The notes beneath the pieces are model-generated. The model saw only the letters and a list, made by a program, of their open reading frames with translations, was not told the DNA's origin and ran no database searches. The position numbers were made by a program, and so were the translations under genes. 64,000 bases of DNA from Bradyrhizobium sp. Y36 (GTDB lineage: Bacteria; Pseudomonadota; Alphaproteobacteria; Rhizobiales; Xanthobacteraceae), in NCBI RefSeq assembly GCF_002531575.1, contig NZ_NWTI01000003.1, positions 389,327 through 453,326 on the forward strand. The letters are read 5' to 3'. This document shows, piece by piece, positions 8,585 through 17,209 of this stretch (positions are counted from its first letter, which is position 1; each line of letters begins with the position of its first letter).

Positions 8585-9466
8585 CTATGCGAGCTTGACG
8601 TCGGGCTCCGCGCGACCGCGCGCGGATGCCTCCAAAAGAAAGGTGTAACCGGCCTGCGGATCGGCGGCGCTTGTGGCTGCGTCCATATCCTGCCAGGCGG
8701 ACGTGACCAGGAGGCGCGACAGATCGGAGCCGACGAAAGCGGGACAGCTTGCCTGTTTCGCCGGCACGCTCAGTGAGCGCAGCCGCTCGCCTTGTGGCGA
8801 ATAGACGTCGATGCGGCTCGCGCCCCAGCAGGCATTCCAGATGTTGCCGTCGGAGTCGCACACCGAACCGTCGAGGCCGCCGATGCCGGAGTGGCGCAGC
8901 AAGACCTCCGGTTCGCCGCGCGGCAGGCCGGTGTCCGGATTGAGCGGCACGGCATAGAGCACGGCGCGCGGGGTATCGGTGAAATAGCCGGTGGCGCCAT
9001 CGGGCGAGAAGCAGATCGAATTGGGAATGCTGATGTCGGGAAACAGCGTCGAGATCTTGCCGCGATGGAGCGCGTAGATCGCGCCTGCCTTCGGCTCGGC
9101 CTTCTTGCCCATGGTCCCGATCCAGAACGTCCCGGACTGGTGCACGCGGCAATCGTTGGAACGCGTGACGGCATTGTCCGCTTCGAGCGGAAGGAACAGC
9201 GTCATCGCACCGTCGGCGAGCTTGCGGATATAGAGACCATCATCGGCGACGATCAATTGCCGCTCGGCATCGATACGCCCGAGCGCGCTCGCCATCCGGC
9301 CGAGCGCATGGACGCGGATATTATCCCGGCCGAGTTGCGCTTCGAACAGGCGGCCCTCGCGGATGTCGAACCACCAGGCGGTGTCGGTGGTCACGTCATA
9401 GGTCGGGCCCTCGCCGAGATGGCAGGGATCGTTCGAGAGAATGGAGGTGGCGACCTGTTCCATCAT
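8585..9466 (-). CDS. SMP-30/gluconolactonase/LRE family sugar lactonase
   Basis: A 293-residue six-bladed beta-propeller lactonase. Family features are HLGEGPTYDVTTDTAWWFDIREGRLF at the start (metal-binding glutamate in GEGP), RSNDCRVHQSGTFWIGTMG in the middle, and SICFSPDGATGYFTDT and GGLDGSVCDSDGNIWNACWG near the C-terminus. It would hydrolyse the aldonolactone made by the neighbouring dehydrogenase. The MM start at 9466 overlaps the stop of the epimerase gene (ATGA), placing it in the same operon. Substrate is inferred from context: L-arabinono-1,4-lactone or D-galactonolactone. Confidence 0.88.
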   Translation of the reverse strand: MMEQVATSILSNDPCHLGEGPTYDVTTDTAWWFDIREGRLFEAQLGRDNIRVHALGRMASALGRIDAERQLIVADDGLYIRKLADGAMTLFLPLEADNAVTRSNDCRVHQSGTFWIGTMGKKAEPKAGAIYALHRGKISTLFPDISIPNSICFSPDGATGYFTDTPRAVLYAVPLNPDTGLPRGEPEVLLRHSGIGGLDGSVCDSDGNIWNACWGASRIDVYSPQGERLRSLSVPAKQASCPAFVGSDLSRLLVTSAWQDMDAATSAADPQAGYTFLLEASARGRAEPDVKLA

Positions 9467-10542
9467 GGCGCTCTCACTGCAAAGCGATAGACCGTGTGAT
9501 GGCGATAGACTTGGCCCGGATCGAGGCGCGGGCTCGGGAAATCCGGCCGGTTCGGTGCATCGGGCCAGATGTGCGGCTCCAGGCACATGGCATCCGACTG
9601 CCGGATGAGCTTGCCGCCCTTCCCCGAAATCGTGCCGTCGAGATAGTTGCCGGAGTAGACCTGGAGCCCCGGCTGATTGGTCAGCAGCTCCATGATGCGT
9701 CCCGAGCGCGGCGCCTCCAGCCGCGCGGCGAATGCGAGCTTCCCATCACGCCCGAGGCAGTAGGTGTGGTCATAGCCCCGGCCGTTACGCAATTGCTCAT
9801 GGCTTTCGCGGATGCGCGCACCGACCGCTTGGGTGTCGCGGAAATCGAACGGCGTGCCGGCTACGGCGCGCGGCGGACCGGACAGCGGGATCGCGGTGGG
9901 ATCGATGGCGAGGAAATGCTCGGCGGCGACCGTAAGTTCGTGATCAAGGATCGGCGTGCCTGACGTCGCGCCTTCGAGGTTGAAGAAGCTGTGGTTGGTC
10001 AGGTTGACGATGGTCGGCCGGTCGGTTCGCGCCTTCATCTCGAGTGACAGCTCGGACGGGCCGGTTATGCGGTAGGTCAGGCGGACATCGAGCTTGCCGG
10101 GATAGTTCTCCTCGCCATGCGGACTCGTATAGGTGAGCGTCACAGCGGGCTCGGCGCCTTCGTCGATCTCCGCGATATCCCAGAGCTTGCGGTCGAAACC
10201 GTCGAGGCCGCCATGCAGCGCATTCGGGCCGTTGTTGACCGGGAGTTGCACCGTTTCGCCGTCGAGCGAAAACTGTCCTTTGGCGATACGGTTGGCGTAG
10301 CGGCCGACGGTGGCGCCCAAAAACTTCCGCTCGGCGAGGTAGCCGGCAAGGCCGTCATGGCCGAGCACGACGTCGTCATAACCGCCCTTGGCATCCGGCG
10401 CGATCAGCGCCTGGAGCACCGCGCCGTGGGTGATGATGCGGGCCTCGAAGCCGCCCTCCCCGCGCAGCACGATGCGCGCGACCTTGCGACCGTCAGGCTG
10501 CGTTCCGAAGACGTCTTTTTCTATTTTCCCTGAGCCGGCCAT
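9463..10542 (-). CDS. galM: Aldose 1-epimerase (mutarotase), GalM type
   Basis: A 359-residue mutarotase. Recognisable pieces are GATVGRYANRIAKGQFSLDG, PNALHGGLDGFDRKLWD (catalytic-site histidine), IVNLTNHSFFNLEG and QVYSGNYLDGT. The enzyme interconverts alpha and beta anomers of galactose, glucose or arabinose and so feeds an anomer-specific dehydrogenase. The ATG at 10542 comes two bases after the upstream dehydrogenase stop, indicating coupling. Confidence 0.92.
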   Translation of the reverse strand: MAGSGKIEKDVFGTQPDGRKVARIVLRGEGGFEARIITHGAVLQALIAPDAKGGYDDVVLGHDGLAGYLAERKFLGATVGRYANRIAKGQFSLDGETVQLPVNNGPNALHGGLDGFDRKLWDIAEIDEGAEPAVTLTYTSPHGEENYPGKLDVRLTYRITGPSELSLEMKARTDRPTIVNLTNHSFFNLEGATSGTPILDHELTVAAEHFLAIDPTAIPLSGPPRAVAGTPFDFRDTQAVGARIRESHEQLRNGRGYDHTYCLGRDGKLAFAARLEAPRSGRIMELLTNQPGLQVYSGNYLDGTISGKGGKLIRQSDAMCLEPHIWPDAPNRPDFPSPRLDPGQVYRHHTVYRFAVRAP

Positions 10543-10544
10543 GA

Positions 10545-11471
10545 TCAATCCACAAACTGTTCGACGATCGTGCGCTTGCCGAGCAGGAAGGCGTCGGCGA
10601 CGAGACGAAGCGGCGTCAAATCGACGTCGCTTGCGCCGGTCGCCGCGAGCTCGACGAAGCGCCGGTAAAGCTCCCGATATTCTTCATCGGGCGCCTCGGC
10701 AATGGTGTTGCCGTCGATCGCCATGCGCCGGCCACCGCCAGACAGCGTCAGCCGGCCCTGGTCGGTCTCGACCAGGATATCCCAGCTCTGCGGCCCGGTC
10801 TGGCGGAAGTCGAATTCGGCGGTCACAGGCAGGCCGTCGATGTCGGTCAGGGTCAGGTTCGCCGCAATCGGCGCCTGGCAATTGGCGGGAAAGGCCAACT
10901 CGGCCGCGGTGACGAACACCGGCCTGGGCAGAATCCTGGTCAGGATCGACAGCGCGTTGATGCCAGGGTCGAACACGCCAAGGCCGCCCGGCTCCCAGAT
11001 CCAGCTCTGGCCGGGATGCCAGACGCGAACGTCTTCCTTCCAGTTGATGTGCACCGACTTGATGCCTCGCGCCGCGAGCCATTGCCGCGCGGGCTCGACC
11101 GCCGGCGCATGGCGCGAATGCCAGGTCGCAAACAGCGTTCGCTTTGCCTTCGCCGCCATCGCGACAAGCGGATCGAGCTCGGCGACGCCGGTGCCCGGCG
11201 GCTTCTCCAGCATGACGTGCTTGCCGGCCGCGAGCGCCGCGGCGGCTTGCGCGCGTCTCACCTGCGGCGGCGTGCAGAGCGAGACTGCATCGACCGGCGG
11301 CCCCTTCTCCAACAGCTCCTCGATGGTGGCGAAATGCGGCAGCCCCGGCAACGAGGCATTGCGGCTCGCGATCGCCGTCAACGTCGCGCCCGGCACGGCG
11401 GCGATTGCACCGACATGCTGGTCGCGCGCGATCTTGCCGAAGCCGACGATGGCGATGCGAAGTTCAGTCAC
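10545..11471 (-). CDS. L-arabinose/D-galactose 1-dehydrogenase, Gfo/Idh/MocA family
   Basis: A 308-residue NAD(P)-dependent oxidoreductase with an N-terminal Rossmann fold (IAIVGFGKIARDQHVGAI) and the EKPPG motif near residue 95 that supplies the catalytic lysine. The blocks WKEDVRVWHPGQSWIWEPGG and FDPGINALSILTRILPRP resemble the Azospirillum L-arabinose 1-dehydrogenase, which also oxidises D-galactose, as I recall that sequence. It makes the 1,4-lactone, the first step of the oxidative pathway. Its start overlaps the GntR regulator stop by four bases. Confidence 0.88.
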   Translation of the reverse strand: MTELRIAIVGFGKIARDQHVGAIAAVPGATLTAIASRNASLPGLPHFATIEELLEKGPPVDAVSLCTPPQVRRAQAAAALAAGKHVMLEKPPGTGVAELDPLVAMAAKAKRTLFATWHSRHAPAVEPARQWLAARGIKSVHINWKEDVRVWHPGQSWIWEPGGLGVFDPGINALSILTRILPRPVFVTAAELAFPANCQAPIAANLTLTDIDGLPVTAEFDFRQTGPQSWDILVETDQGRLTLSGGGRRMAIDGNTIAEAPDEEYRELYRRFVELAATGASDVDLTPLRLVADAFLLGKRTIVEQFVD

Positions 11472-12244
11472 GATCTTTCTCCAGATTCCACGGAGGGCAG
11501 CGCCCCTGCCGGCGCGATCTCGACGACCGTGCCTTCATGGCGGTGCATGCCGTTGTGAATGACGAAGACCATCGCTTCCGACGCGGCCTCCGCATTGCCT
11601 GCCGCGATCGCATCGACGATCTTCTGGTGCCAGAGCAGCACGGTGTCGCGGTCCTTCGATTCCACGGGGGCGCTCAGCAGGAACGAGGCGCGCAGGGCTG
11701 CCTCGATGACGTGGCCGATCGAACGCATGAACAGATTGCCCGAAGCGCGCGCCACGGCGACGTGAAGCGCGAGGTCGGCATCGGCAAAGCCGACCGAGTC
11801 GGATGCCTCGAGCCGCATGCGCTCCATGCTGCGCCGAAGCTCGGCAAGATCTTCCTCCGACCGCTGCGCGGCCGCCAGCATCGCCGCGCGCGGTTCGACC
11901 GCGAGGCGGATCTCGGCGAGGTCATTGAGGAAACGCTTGTCGATGCCGGCATCGAGGTGCCAGGCGAGCACGTCGGCGTCGAACATGTTCCAGGCCGCGC
12001 GTTCGCGCACGACGGTGCCGACGCGCGCCTTGGTGGTGAGCAGCCCCTTGGCGACGAGGGTCTTGACGCTCTCCCGCAACACCGGCCGCGACACGCCGAA
12101 CATCGCGATCATCTCGGCATCTCCCGGCAGGCGCGTGCCTTCCGCGTAGCGGCCGGCGATGATGTCGACGCCGATCGAGCGGGCGACCTCCGCATGGTTG
12201 GAGTGAGCCCGTCGCGTCGGGATGACGACGATGCGCGAGGTCAT
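11468..12244 (-). CDS. GntR-family (FadR/FCD subgroup) transcriptional regulator
   Basis: A 258-residue regulator. A winged helix at the N-terminus (GRYAEGTRLPGDAEMIAMFGVSRPVLRESVKTL) is followed by an all-helical FCD effector domain (LAEIRLAVEPRAAMLAA, DLALHVAVARASGN, HQKIVDAIAAGNAEAA). The start at 12244 overlaps the permease stop (ATGA). It lies inside the sugar operon and resembles regulators of galactonate or arabinose catabolism. A likely effector is the sugar acid or its dehydrated product; a candidate operator is the inverted repeat at 16940-16958. Confidence 0.88.
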   Translation of the reverse strand: MTSRIVVIPTRRAHSNHAEVARSIGVDIIAGRYAEGTRLPGDAEMIAMFGVSRPVLRESVKTLVAKGLLTTKARVGTVVRERAAWNMFDADVLAWHLDAGIDKRFLNDLAEIRLAVEPRAAMLAAAQRSEEDLAELRRSMERMRLEASDSVGFADADLALHVAVARASGNLFMRSIGHVIEAALRASFLLSAPVESKDRDTVLLWHQKIVDAIAAGNAEAASEAMVFVIHNGMHRHEGTVVEIAPAGALPSVESGERS

Positions 12245-13221
12245 GGGGCGGCTCCCGCGCGTTTCGCCGCCGGCCGACGCGCGAGCGCGACCAGAGCCTG
12301 CTGCAGGGCGATGAAGGCGAACAGCAAAACGCCGGTCGCGATCTTGGTCCACCAGCTCGACAGCGTGCCGTCGAAATTGATGTAGGTCTGGATCATTCCC
12401 TGGATCAGCACGCCGAGGAAGGTCCCGATCACCGAGCCCTGTCCGCCCGTGAGCAGCGTGCCGCCGATGACGACCGCAGCGATGGTGTCGAGCTCGACGC
12501 CGACGGCGGAGAGCGAGTAGCCGGCGCTGGTGTAGAAGGAGAAGACGATGCCGGCGATCCCTGCGAGAAGGCTCGACAGCATGTAGATCTTCACCGTCAT
12601 CTTGCCGACCGCAACGCCCATCAGGCTCGCGGTGGCCCGGCTGCCGCCGAGCGCGTAGACGTTGGCGCCAAATCTCGTCAGATGCAGCAGCAGGGCGCCG
12701 CCGATGACGATGACGAGCATGATGATCGCAATCGCGGTCAACCGCCCGCCGCCGGGCATGCGCAGCGCGAAGTCAGAGACCGTCGAATAGACAGGCGCGG
12801 TGATCGGTACCGATTCGGTGGAGAGCAGGAAGCTCGCGCCGCGCGCCAGGAACATGCCGGCCAGCGTCACGATGAACGGCGGTAGATCGAAGATATGAAT
12901 CACCGCGCCCATCGCCGCGCCAAAGGCCGCCGAGAGCACGAGGATGGCGACGAAGGCGACCGGCGGCGGCACGCCCCAGCGCTCGATCGCGAGCGCCACG
13001 AACACGGTGGTGAAGCCGATCACCGAGCCGACCGAGAGATCGATGCCGCCGGAGATGATGACGAAGGTCATGCCGGTCGCGACGATGCCGAGGAAGGCGT
13101 TGTCGGTGAGGAGGTTGCCGACCACGCGGGTCGAGGCAATGTTGGGGAATTGCATCGCGCAGGCCGCAAAGCCTGTCACGAGCACGATCGCCGTGATGAG
13201 GACGGGCGGCAGGCCTCTCAT
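12241..13221 (-). CDS. yjfF: Sugar ABC transporter permease, YjfF type
   Basis: A 326-residue CUT2 permease with about ten hydrophobic segments, including TFVIISGGIDLSVGSVIGFTT and the C-terminal VELDTIAAVVIGGTLLTGGQGSVIGTFLGVLIQGMIQTYINF. In E. coli, YjfF pairs with YtfT to import galactofuranose. I used the ATG at 13221, which overlaps the preceding permease stop; the frame is open further upstream but the hydrophobic domain begins here. It is the second of two adjacent, non-identical permeases. Confidence 0.9.
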   Translation of the reverse strand: MRGLPPVLITAIVLVTGFAACAMQFPNIASTRVVGNLLTDNAFLGIVATGMTFVIISGGIDLSVGSVIGFTTVFVALAIERWGVPPPVAFVAILVLSAAFGAAMGAVIHIFDLPPFIVTLAGMFLARGASFLLSTESVPITAPVYSTVSDFALRMPGGGRLTAIAIIMLVIVIGGALLLHLTRFGANVYALGGSRATASLMGVAVGKMTVKIYMLSSLLAGIAGIVFSFYTSAGYSLSAVGVELDTIAAVVIGGTLLTGGQGSVIGTFLGVLIQGMIQTYINFDGTLSSWWTKIATGVLLFAFIALQQALVALARRPAAKRAGAAP

Positions 13222-14210
13222 GCTTTCGTCCCCCGCAGCCGCGTGGCGATGCCCGCAAAGCCCGACAGCTTCGGCGATTGCAACAGCAGCACCGCGAGCA
13301 CCACCCCCGCCTTGACCAGCAAATTGAACTCCGGCGGATAGCCCGACAGCAGAATGCCGGTGTTCATGGTCTGGATGATCAGCGCGCCCAGCACCGCGAG
13401 CACGAGGCTGAAGCGGCCGCCAAACAGCGAGGTGCCGCCGATCACCACGGCGAGGATCGCATCGAGCTCGAGCCAGAGGCCGGCATTGTTGGCATCCGCG
13501 CCCATGATGTCGGCCGCCGCGATCACGCCGGCGAGCGCGGCACAGACGCCGCACCAGACATAGACGGCTATGATCATCGCGCGGGTGCCGACGCCGGCAA
13601 GCTCACTGGCGCGCGCATTGCCGCCGGTCGCCTCGATCAGAAGCCCGAGCGCGGAGCCGCGCACCACTGCTCCGGTGAGAATCAGCATCCCTAAGGCAAT
13701 CACGACCGGCACCGGCAGGCCGAGCACCGAGCCATTGCCGAGCCAGACCAGATCCGGCGAGGAGAAGGTGACGATGCGCCCCTCGGTGATGAGCTGGGCG
13801 ATCCCCCGGCCCGCCACCATCAGGATCAGCGTCGCCACGATCGGCTGCATGCCGAGCACGGCGACGAGGAAGCCGTTCCACAATCCGCAGACAAGGCCGG
13901 CGCCGAGCGCGGCTGCCAGCACCACGGGTAGGCCATGAGTGTCGGCAAGGCTTGCCGCGATCGCGCCGCAGATGGCCATGACCGCGCCGACCGAGAGATC
14001 GATGCCGCGCGTCGCGATCACCAGCACCATGCCGAGCGAGAGCAGCGCCACCGGCGTGCCGCGGTTGAGCACGTCGATCAGGCTGCCGAACAGACGACCG
14101 TCCTGGAGGCGGAGGTCGAAGAACTGCGGCGACACCACGCGATCGACCGCGAGAATGACGATCAGCGCCAGGATCTGGGCAAGGCCGCGACGCGGCAACA
14201 GCGCCGTCAT
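13218..14210 (-). CDS. ytfT: Sugar ABC transporter permease, YtfT type
   Basis: A 330-residue CUT2 permease. Segments LVIATRGIDLSVGAVMAICGAIAASLAD and LWLELDAILAVVIGGTSLFGGRFSLVLAVLGALIIQTMNTGIL are family hallmarks. It overlaps the ATPase gene upstream and the YjfF-type permease downstream by four bases each. The two permeases probably form a heterodimer served by the single double-domain ATPase, as in the E. coli YtfQRT-YjfF system. Confidence 0.9.
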   Translation of the reverse strand: MTALLPRRGLAQILALIVILAVDRVVSPQFFDLRLQDGRLFGSLIDVLNRGTPVALLSLGMVLVIATRGIDLSVGAVMAICGAIAASLADTHGLPVVLAAALGAGLVCGLWNGFLVAVLGMQPIVATLILMVAGRGIAQLITEGRIVTFSSPDLVWLGNGSVLGLPVPVVIALGMLILTGAVVRGSALGLLIEATGGNARASELAGVGTRAMIIAVYVWCGVCAALAGVIAAADIMGADANNAGLWLELDAILAVVIGGTSLFGGRFSLVLAVLGALIIQTMNTGILLSGYPPEFNLLVKAGVVLAVLLLQSPKLSGFAGIATRLRGTKA

Positions 14211-15751
14211 GTGTGGGCCTCGAGCGCAACAGCGACGCTGTCGGCGGCAATGGCCGCCAGGATGTTGCCGACGTCGATCGCCTCGCCCGCGAGCTCCTCG
14301 ATATGGGCGCGGTCGCGCAGCACCACGACGCGGTCCGAATAGGTCACAATCTCGTCCAGCTCGGAGGAGATCACCAGCAGCGAGAGGCCGTCGTCGCAGA
14401 GCTCGCGGATCAGGCGGATGATCTCGGCATGCGCGCCGACGTCGATGCCGCGGGTCGGCTCGTCCAGCACGAGGAGCCGCGGCGAGGTCGCGAGCCAGCG
14501 CGCCAGCAGCACCTTCTGCTGATTGCCGCCGGAGAGCAGGCCGACGGGACGCTCGGGATCGGCCGGACGAATGTCGAGCATCTTGACATAGCGGCGCGCG
14601 ATCTCGTCCTGCTCACGGCGCGACAGCGGCCGATGCAGGCCGCGCTTGGCCTGGAGCGCGAGCACGATGTTCTCACGCACGGTGAGCTCGGCGACGATGC
14701 CCTCGGTCTTGCGCTCCTCCGGGCAATAGCCGAAACCGTGGCGGACGCCGTCGCGCGGCGACTGCAGCCGGACGGGCGTGCCCTCCACCCTCGCCTGCCC
14801 GCGATCGGCGCGCTCGGCGCCGAACACCAGCCGCGCCGTCTCGGTGCGGCCCGAGCCGAGCAGACCGGCGAGGCCGACGACCTCGCCATGACGCAGCTCG
14901 AGATTGAACGGCGCGACATAGCCGGCCTTGCCGAAATTCTCGAAGCTGGCGCAGACCTCGCGGGCCTTATGCTCGCCCGCTGATGCCCGTGCACTGGTGG
15001 TCTCGGCCAGTTCGCGGCCGAGCATCAGCCGGATCAGCTCGAGCCGGGGCAGCGAGGCGGTCTCACGCTCGCCGACCAGGCGGCCATTACGCAGCACCGT
15101 GATGCGGTCGGAGATCTCGTAGACCTGATCGAGGAAATGGCTGACGAAGACGATGCCGATGCCGCGCTTGGCGAGCTGCCGCATGATGCGAAACAGGATC
15201 TCGACCTCGTGGCGGTCGAGGCTCGCGGTCGGCTCGTCCAGGATCAGGACGCGCGCGGAGAGATCCACCGCGCGGGCGATCGCGGTGACGTGCTGAATGG
15301 CGACGGAATAGCTGCCGAGCGGCGCGGCGACGTCGATGTCGAGGCCGAAATCCGCCAGCAGCGCCTTGGCACGGCGGCGCATCTCGCCTTCGCGCACGAT
15401 GCCGAAGCGCATCGGCTGGCGGTCGAGAAACAGGTTCTGCGCCACCGAGAGGTTCGGCAGCAGGTTGACTTCCTGGTAGACGGTGGCGATGCCCGCTGCC
15501 AGCGCAGCCTTGGCCGAGCGCGGCGCGATGTCCTCGCCGCCAATCCTGACGATGCCGGCGTCGCGCGGGAACACGCCGGTGACGACCTTGATCAGCGTGG
15601 ATTTTCCGGCGCCGTTCTCGCCGAGCAGCGCATGGATTTCCCCGGCGCGCAGCGTGAAGTCGACCTCCTGCAGCGCGTGCACGGCGCCGAAGCTCTTGCT
15701 GATCCCGCGCACCTCGAGCAGGGGCATAGCGGGATCAAGGCTGTTCTGCAT
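14207..15751 (-). CDS. ytfR: Sugar ABC transporter ATP-binding protein, YtfR type
   Basis: A 514-residue double-NBD ATPase. The first domain shows GENGAGKST and LILDEPTASLD; the second shows GLLGSGRTE in the Walker A position, LLSGGNQQKVLLARW and LLVLDEPTRGIDVGAHAE. This is the CUT2 arrangement in which the second Walker A is degenerate. It lies 113 bases after the binding-protein gene, separated by a perfect hairpin, and overlaps the YtfT-type permease downstream. Confidence 0.92.
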   Translation of the reverse strand: MQNSLDPAMPLLEVRGISKSFGAVHALQEVDFTLRAGEIHALLGENGAGKSTLIKVVTGVFPRDAGIVRIGGEDIAPRSAKAALAAGIATVYQEVNLLPNLSVAQNLFLDRQPMRFGIVREGEMRRRAKALLADFGLDIDVAAPLGSYSVAIQHVTAIARAVDLSARVLILDEPTASLDRHEVEILFRIMRQLAKRGIGIVFVSHFLDQVYEISDRITVLRNGRLVGERETASLPRLELIRLMLGRELAETTSARASAGEHKAREVCASFENFGKAGYVAPFNLELRHGEVVGLAGLLGSGRTETARLVFGAERADRGQARVEGTPVRLQSPRDGVRHGFGYCPEERKTEGIVAELTVRENIVLALQAKRGLHRPLSRREQDEIARRYVKMLDIRPADPERPVGLLSGGNQQKVLLARWLATSPRLLVLDEPTRGIDVGAHAEIIRLIRELCDDGLSLLVISSELDEIVTYSDRVVVLRDRAHIEELAGEAIDVGNILAAIAADSVAVALEAHT

Positions 15752-15829
15752 GGCAAAGTCACTCCCGAAGGCGCCCGCATTGAAGCGGACACCAGCCTAT
15801 GCGGTCGCGCGGCGGTTTCGAAGGGGGGT

Positions 15830-15854
15830 GCCGGACCGCAAGCTGCGGTCCGGC
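15830..15854 (-). terminator. Intra-operon hairpin between ytfQ and ytfR
   Basis: GCCGGACCGCA at 15830-15840 and TGCGGTCCGGC at 15844-15854 form a perfect 11-base-pair stem with a three-base loop, 10 bases after the ytfQ-like stop. There is no T-tract, so it is more likely a message-stabilising or attenuating hairpin than a strong terminator. Confidence 0.65.
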
Positions 15855-15864
15855 GAAGCCCGCC

Positions 15865-16830
15865 TCAGTAACCGAGGCCCTTCTTGCTGTCGTAGATCTT
15901 CTGCGGATCGTCCGCGGCCGTATAGAGCTTGGACTCGGTCTGGATCCATTTCGGCGGAACCGTGCCCTTGTCCTTGAAGGCCGCGACGGCATCGAGCGCG
16001 GGGCCGGCCATGTTCGGCGTCAGCTCGACCGTGGCGTTGGCTTCGCCGGCGACCATCGCCTTGAAGATATCGGGCACCGCGTCGATCGAGACGGTGAGAA
16101 TGTCCTTGCCCGGCTTGAGGCCGGCTTCCTTCATCGCCTGGATCGCGCCGACCATCATGTCGTCGTTGTGCGCGTAGACCGCGCAGATGTTCTTGCCGCC
16201 GCCTTCGGCCTTGATGAAGCTCTCCATCACCTCCTTGCCCTTGGCGCGGGTGAAGTCGCCGGTCTGGCTGCGCACCACCTTCAGGTTCGCATGCTTCGCG
16301 ACGGCGGTGTCAAAGCCCTTCTTGCGATTGGTCGCGACGCTGGCGCCGACCGTGCCTTGCAGCTCGACGATGTTGCAGGGCTTGGTGCCGACGGTCTTGG
16401 CGAGCCAGTCGCCGGCCACCTCGCCTTCATGCACGCTGTCGGAGGTCACGGCGGTGAGATAGAGCTCCTTGCCGGAGGGATCGATGTCACGGTCGAGCAG
16501 CACGACCGGGATCTTGGCCTCCTTGGCTTCCTTCAGCACAGAATCCCATCCGGTCGAGACGACCGGCGCGAGGAAGATCGCATCGACGTTCTGCGCGATG
16601 AAGGAACGGATCGCCTTGATCTGGTTCTCCTGCTTCTGCTGCGCGTCGGCGATCTTGAGGTTGACCTGGCGCTTGCTGGCCTCCTGCTTGGAGACCGAGG
16701 TCTCGGCTGCGCGCCAGCCGGATTCCGATCCGATCTGCGAGAAGCCGATGGTGAGCTGGCCGGCATTGGCCGGCAGCGCGAGCAGCAGCGCGGCCGTGGC
16801 GCTGGCCGCAAAGAGGGCTTTGAGGGTCAT
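15865..16830 (-). CDS. ytfQ: YtfQ-type galactofuranose-binding periplasmic protein
   Basis: A 321-residue sugar-binding protein with a signal peptide ending ALLLALPANA. The mature start QLTIGFSQIGSESGWRAAET and the blocks IADAQQKQENQIKAIRSFIAQ, NIVELQGTVGASVATNRKKG and AVYAHNDDMMVGAIQAMKEA are close to E. coli YtfQ as I recall it, which binds galactofuranose and related sugars. I used the ATG at 16830 (MTLKALFAAS); the upstream extension lacks signal-peptide character. It is the first gene of the operon running down to the lactonase. Confidence 0.92.
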   Translation of the reverse strand: MTLKALFAASATAALLLALPANAGQLTIGFSQIGSESGWRAAETSVSKQEASKRQVNLKIADAQQKQENQIKAIRSFIAQNVDAIFLAPVVSTGWDSVLKEAKEAKIPVVLLDRDIDPSGKELYLTAVTSDSVHEGEVAGDWLAKTVGTKPCNIVELQGTVGASVATNRKKGFDTAVAKHANLKVVRSQTGDFTRAKGKEVMESFIKAEGGGKNICAVYAHNDDMMVGAIQAMKEAGLKPGKDILTVSIDAVPDIFKAMVAGEANATVELTPNMAGPALDAVAAFKDKGTVPPKWIQTESKLYTAADDPQKIYDSKKGLGY

Positions 16831-16939
16831 CAGGCGTGTCTCCCAAGATGTTATCCGGGGCGCCGATTGGTAGCATGGCACCCTCAGGCCGGCCCTTGAG
16901 GCGGCGGAAGGCACTATTTCACAGGAGGAGGGTTCCGAC

Positions 16940-16958
16940 TAGTCATATTATTTGACTA
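16940..16958. promoter_or_regulatory. Inverted repeat, candidate operator for the sugar operon
   Basis: TAGTCA and TGACTA are separated by seven A/T bases (TATTATT), about 110 bases before the ytfQ start. FCD-type GntR regulators bind short palindromes of this size, and a regulator of that class is encoded in the same operon. The link is inference. The rest of 16831-17209, apart from the repeat at 17081-17166, shows nothing I can interpret. Confidence 0.45.
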
Positions 16959-17080
16959 TTGGGGGCAAAAACGCACGGGAGGAGCGTCGAGCGGTTTGAT
17001 GACACGCTCGGCGCGATTTTGTTCCGGTGATGCAACGATAAGATGAAGGAAATTGTGCGGGTCGGCGGGGCGCCACGCTC

Positions 17081-17166
17081 CGTCATGCCGGGCTTGTCCC
17101 GGCCATCCACGCCTTTGCCATACGGCACGAAGAACGTGGATGCCCGGGACAAGCCCGGGCATGACG
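17081..17166. repeat. Intergenic palindromic repeat, family C
   Basis: The arm CGTCATGCCGGGCTTGTCCC at the left pairs with GGGACAAGCCCGGGCATGACG at the right with one bulge, and CATCCACG pairs with CGTGGATG inside. It lies between the FAH-family gene and the ytfQ promoter region and resembles the dispersed palindromes of Bradyrhizobium genomes. Confidence 0.85.
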
Positions 17167-17209
17167 ACTTCCTGCCAACTCGCTTGTGCGAGCTGAAAAC
17201 GGAGCGGCG

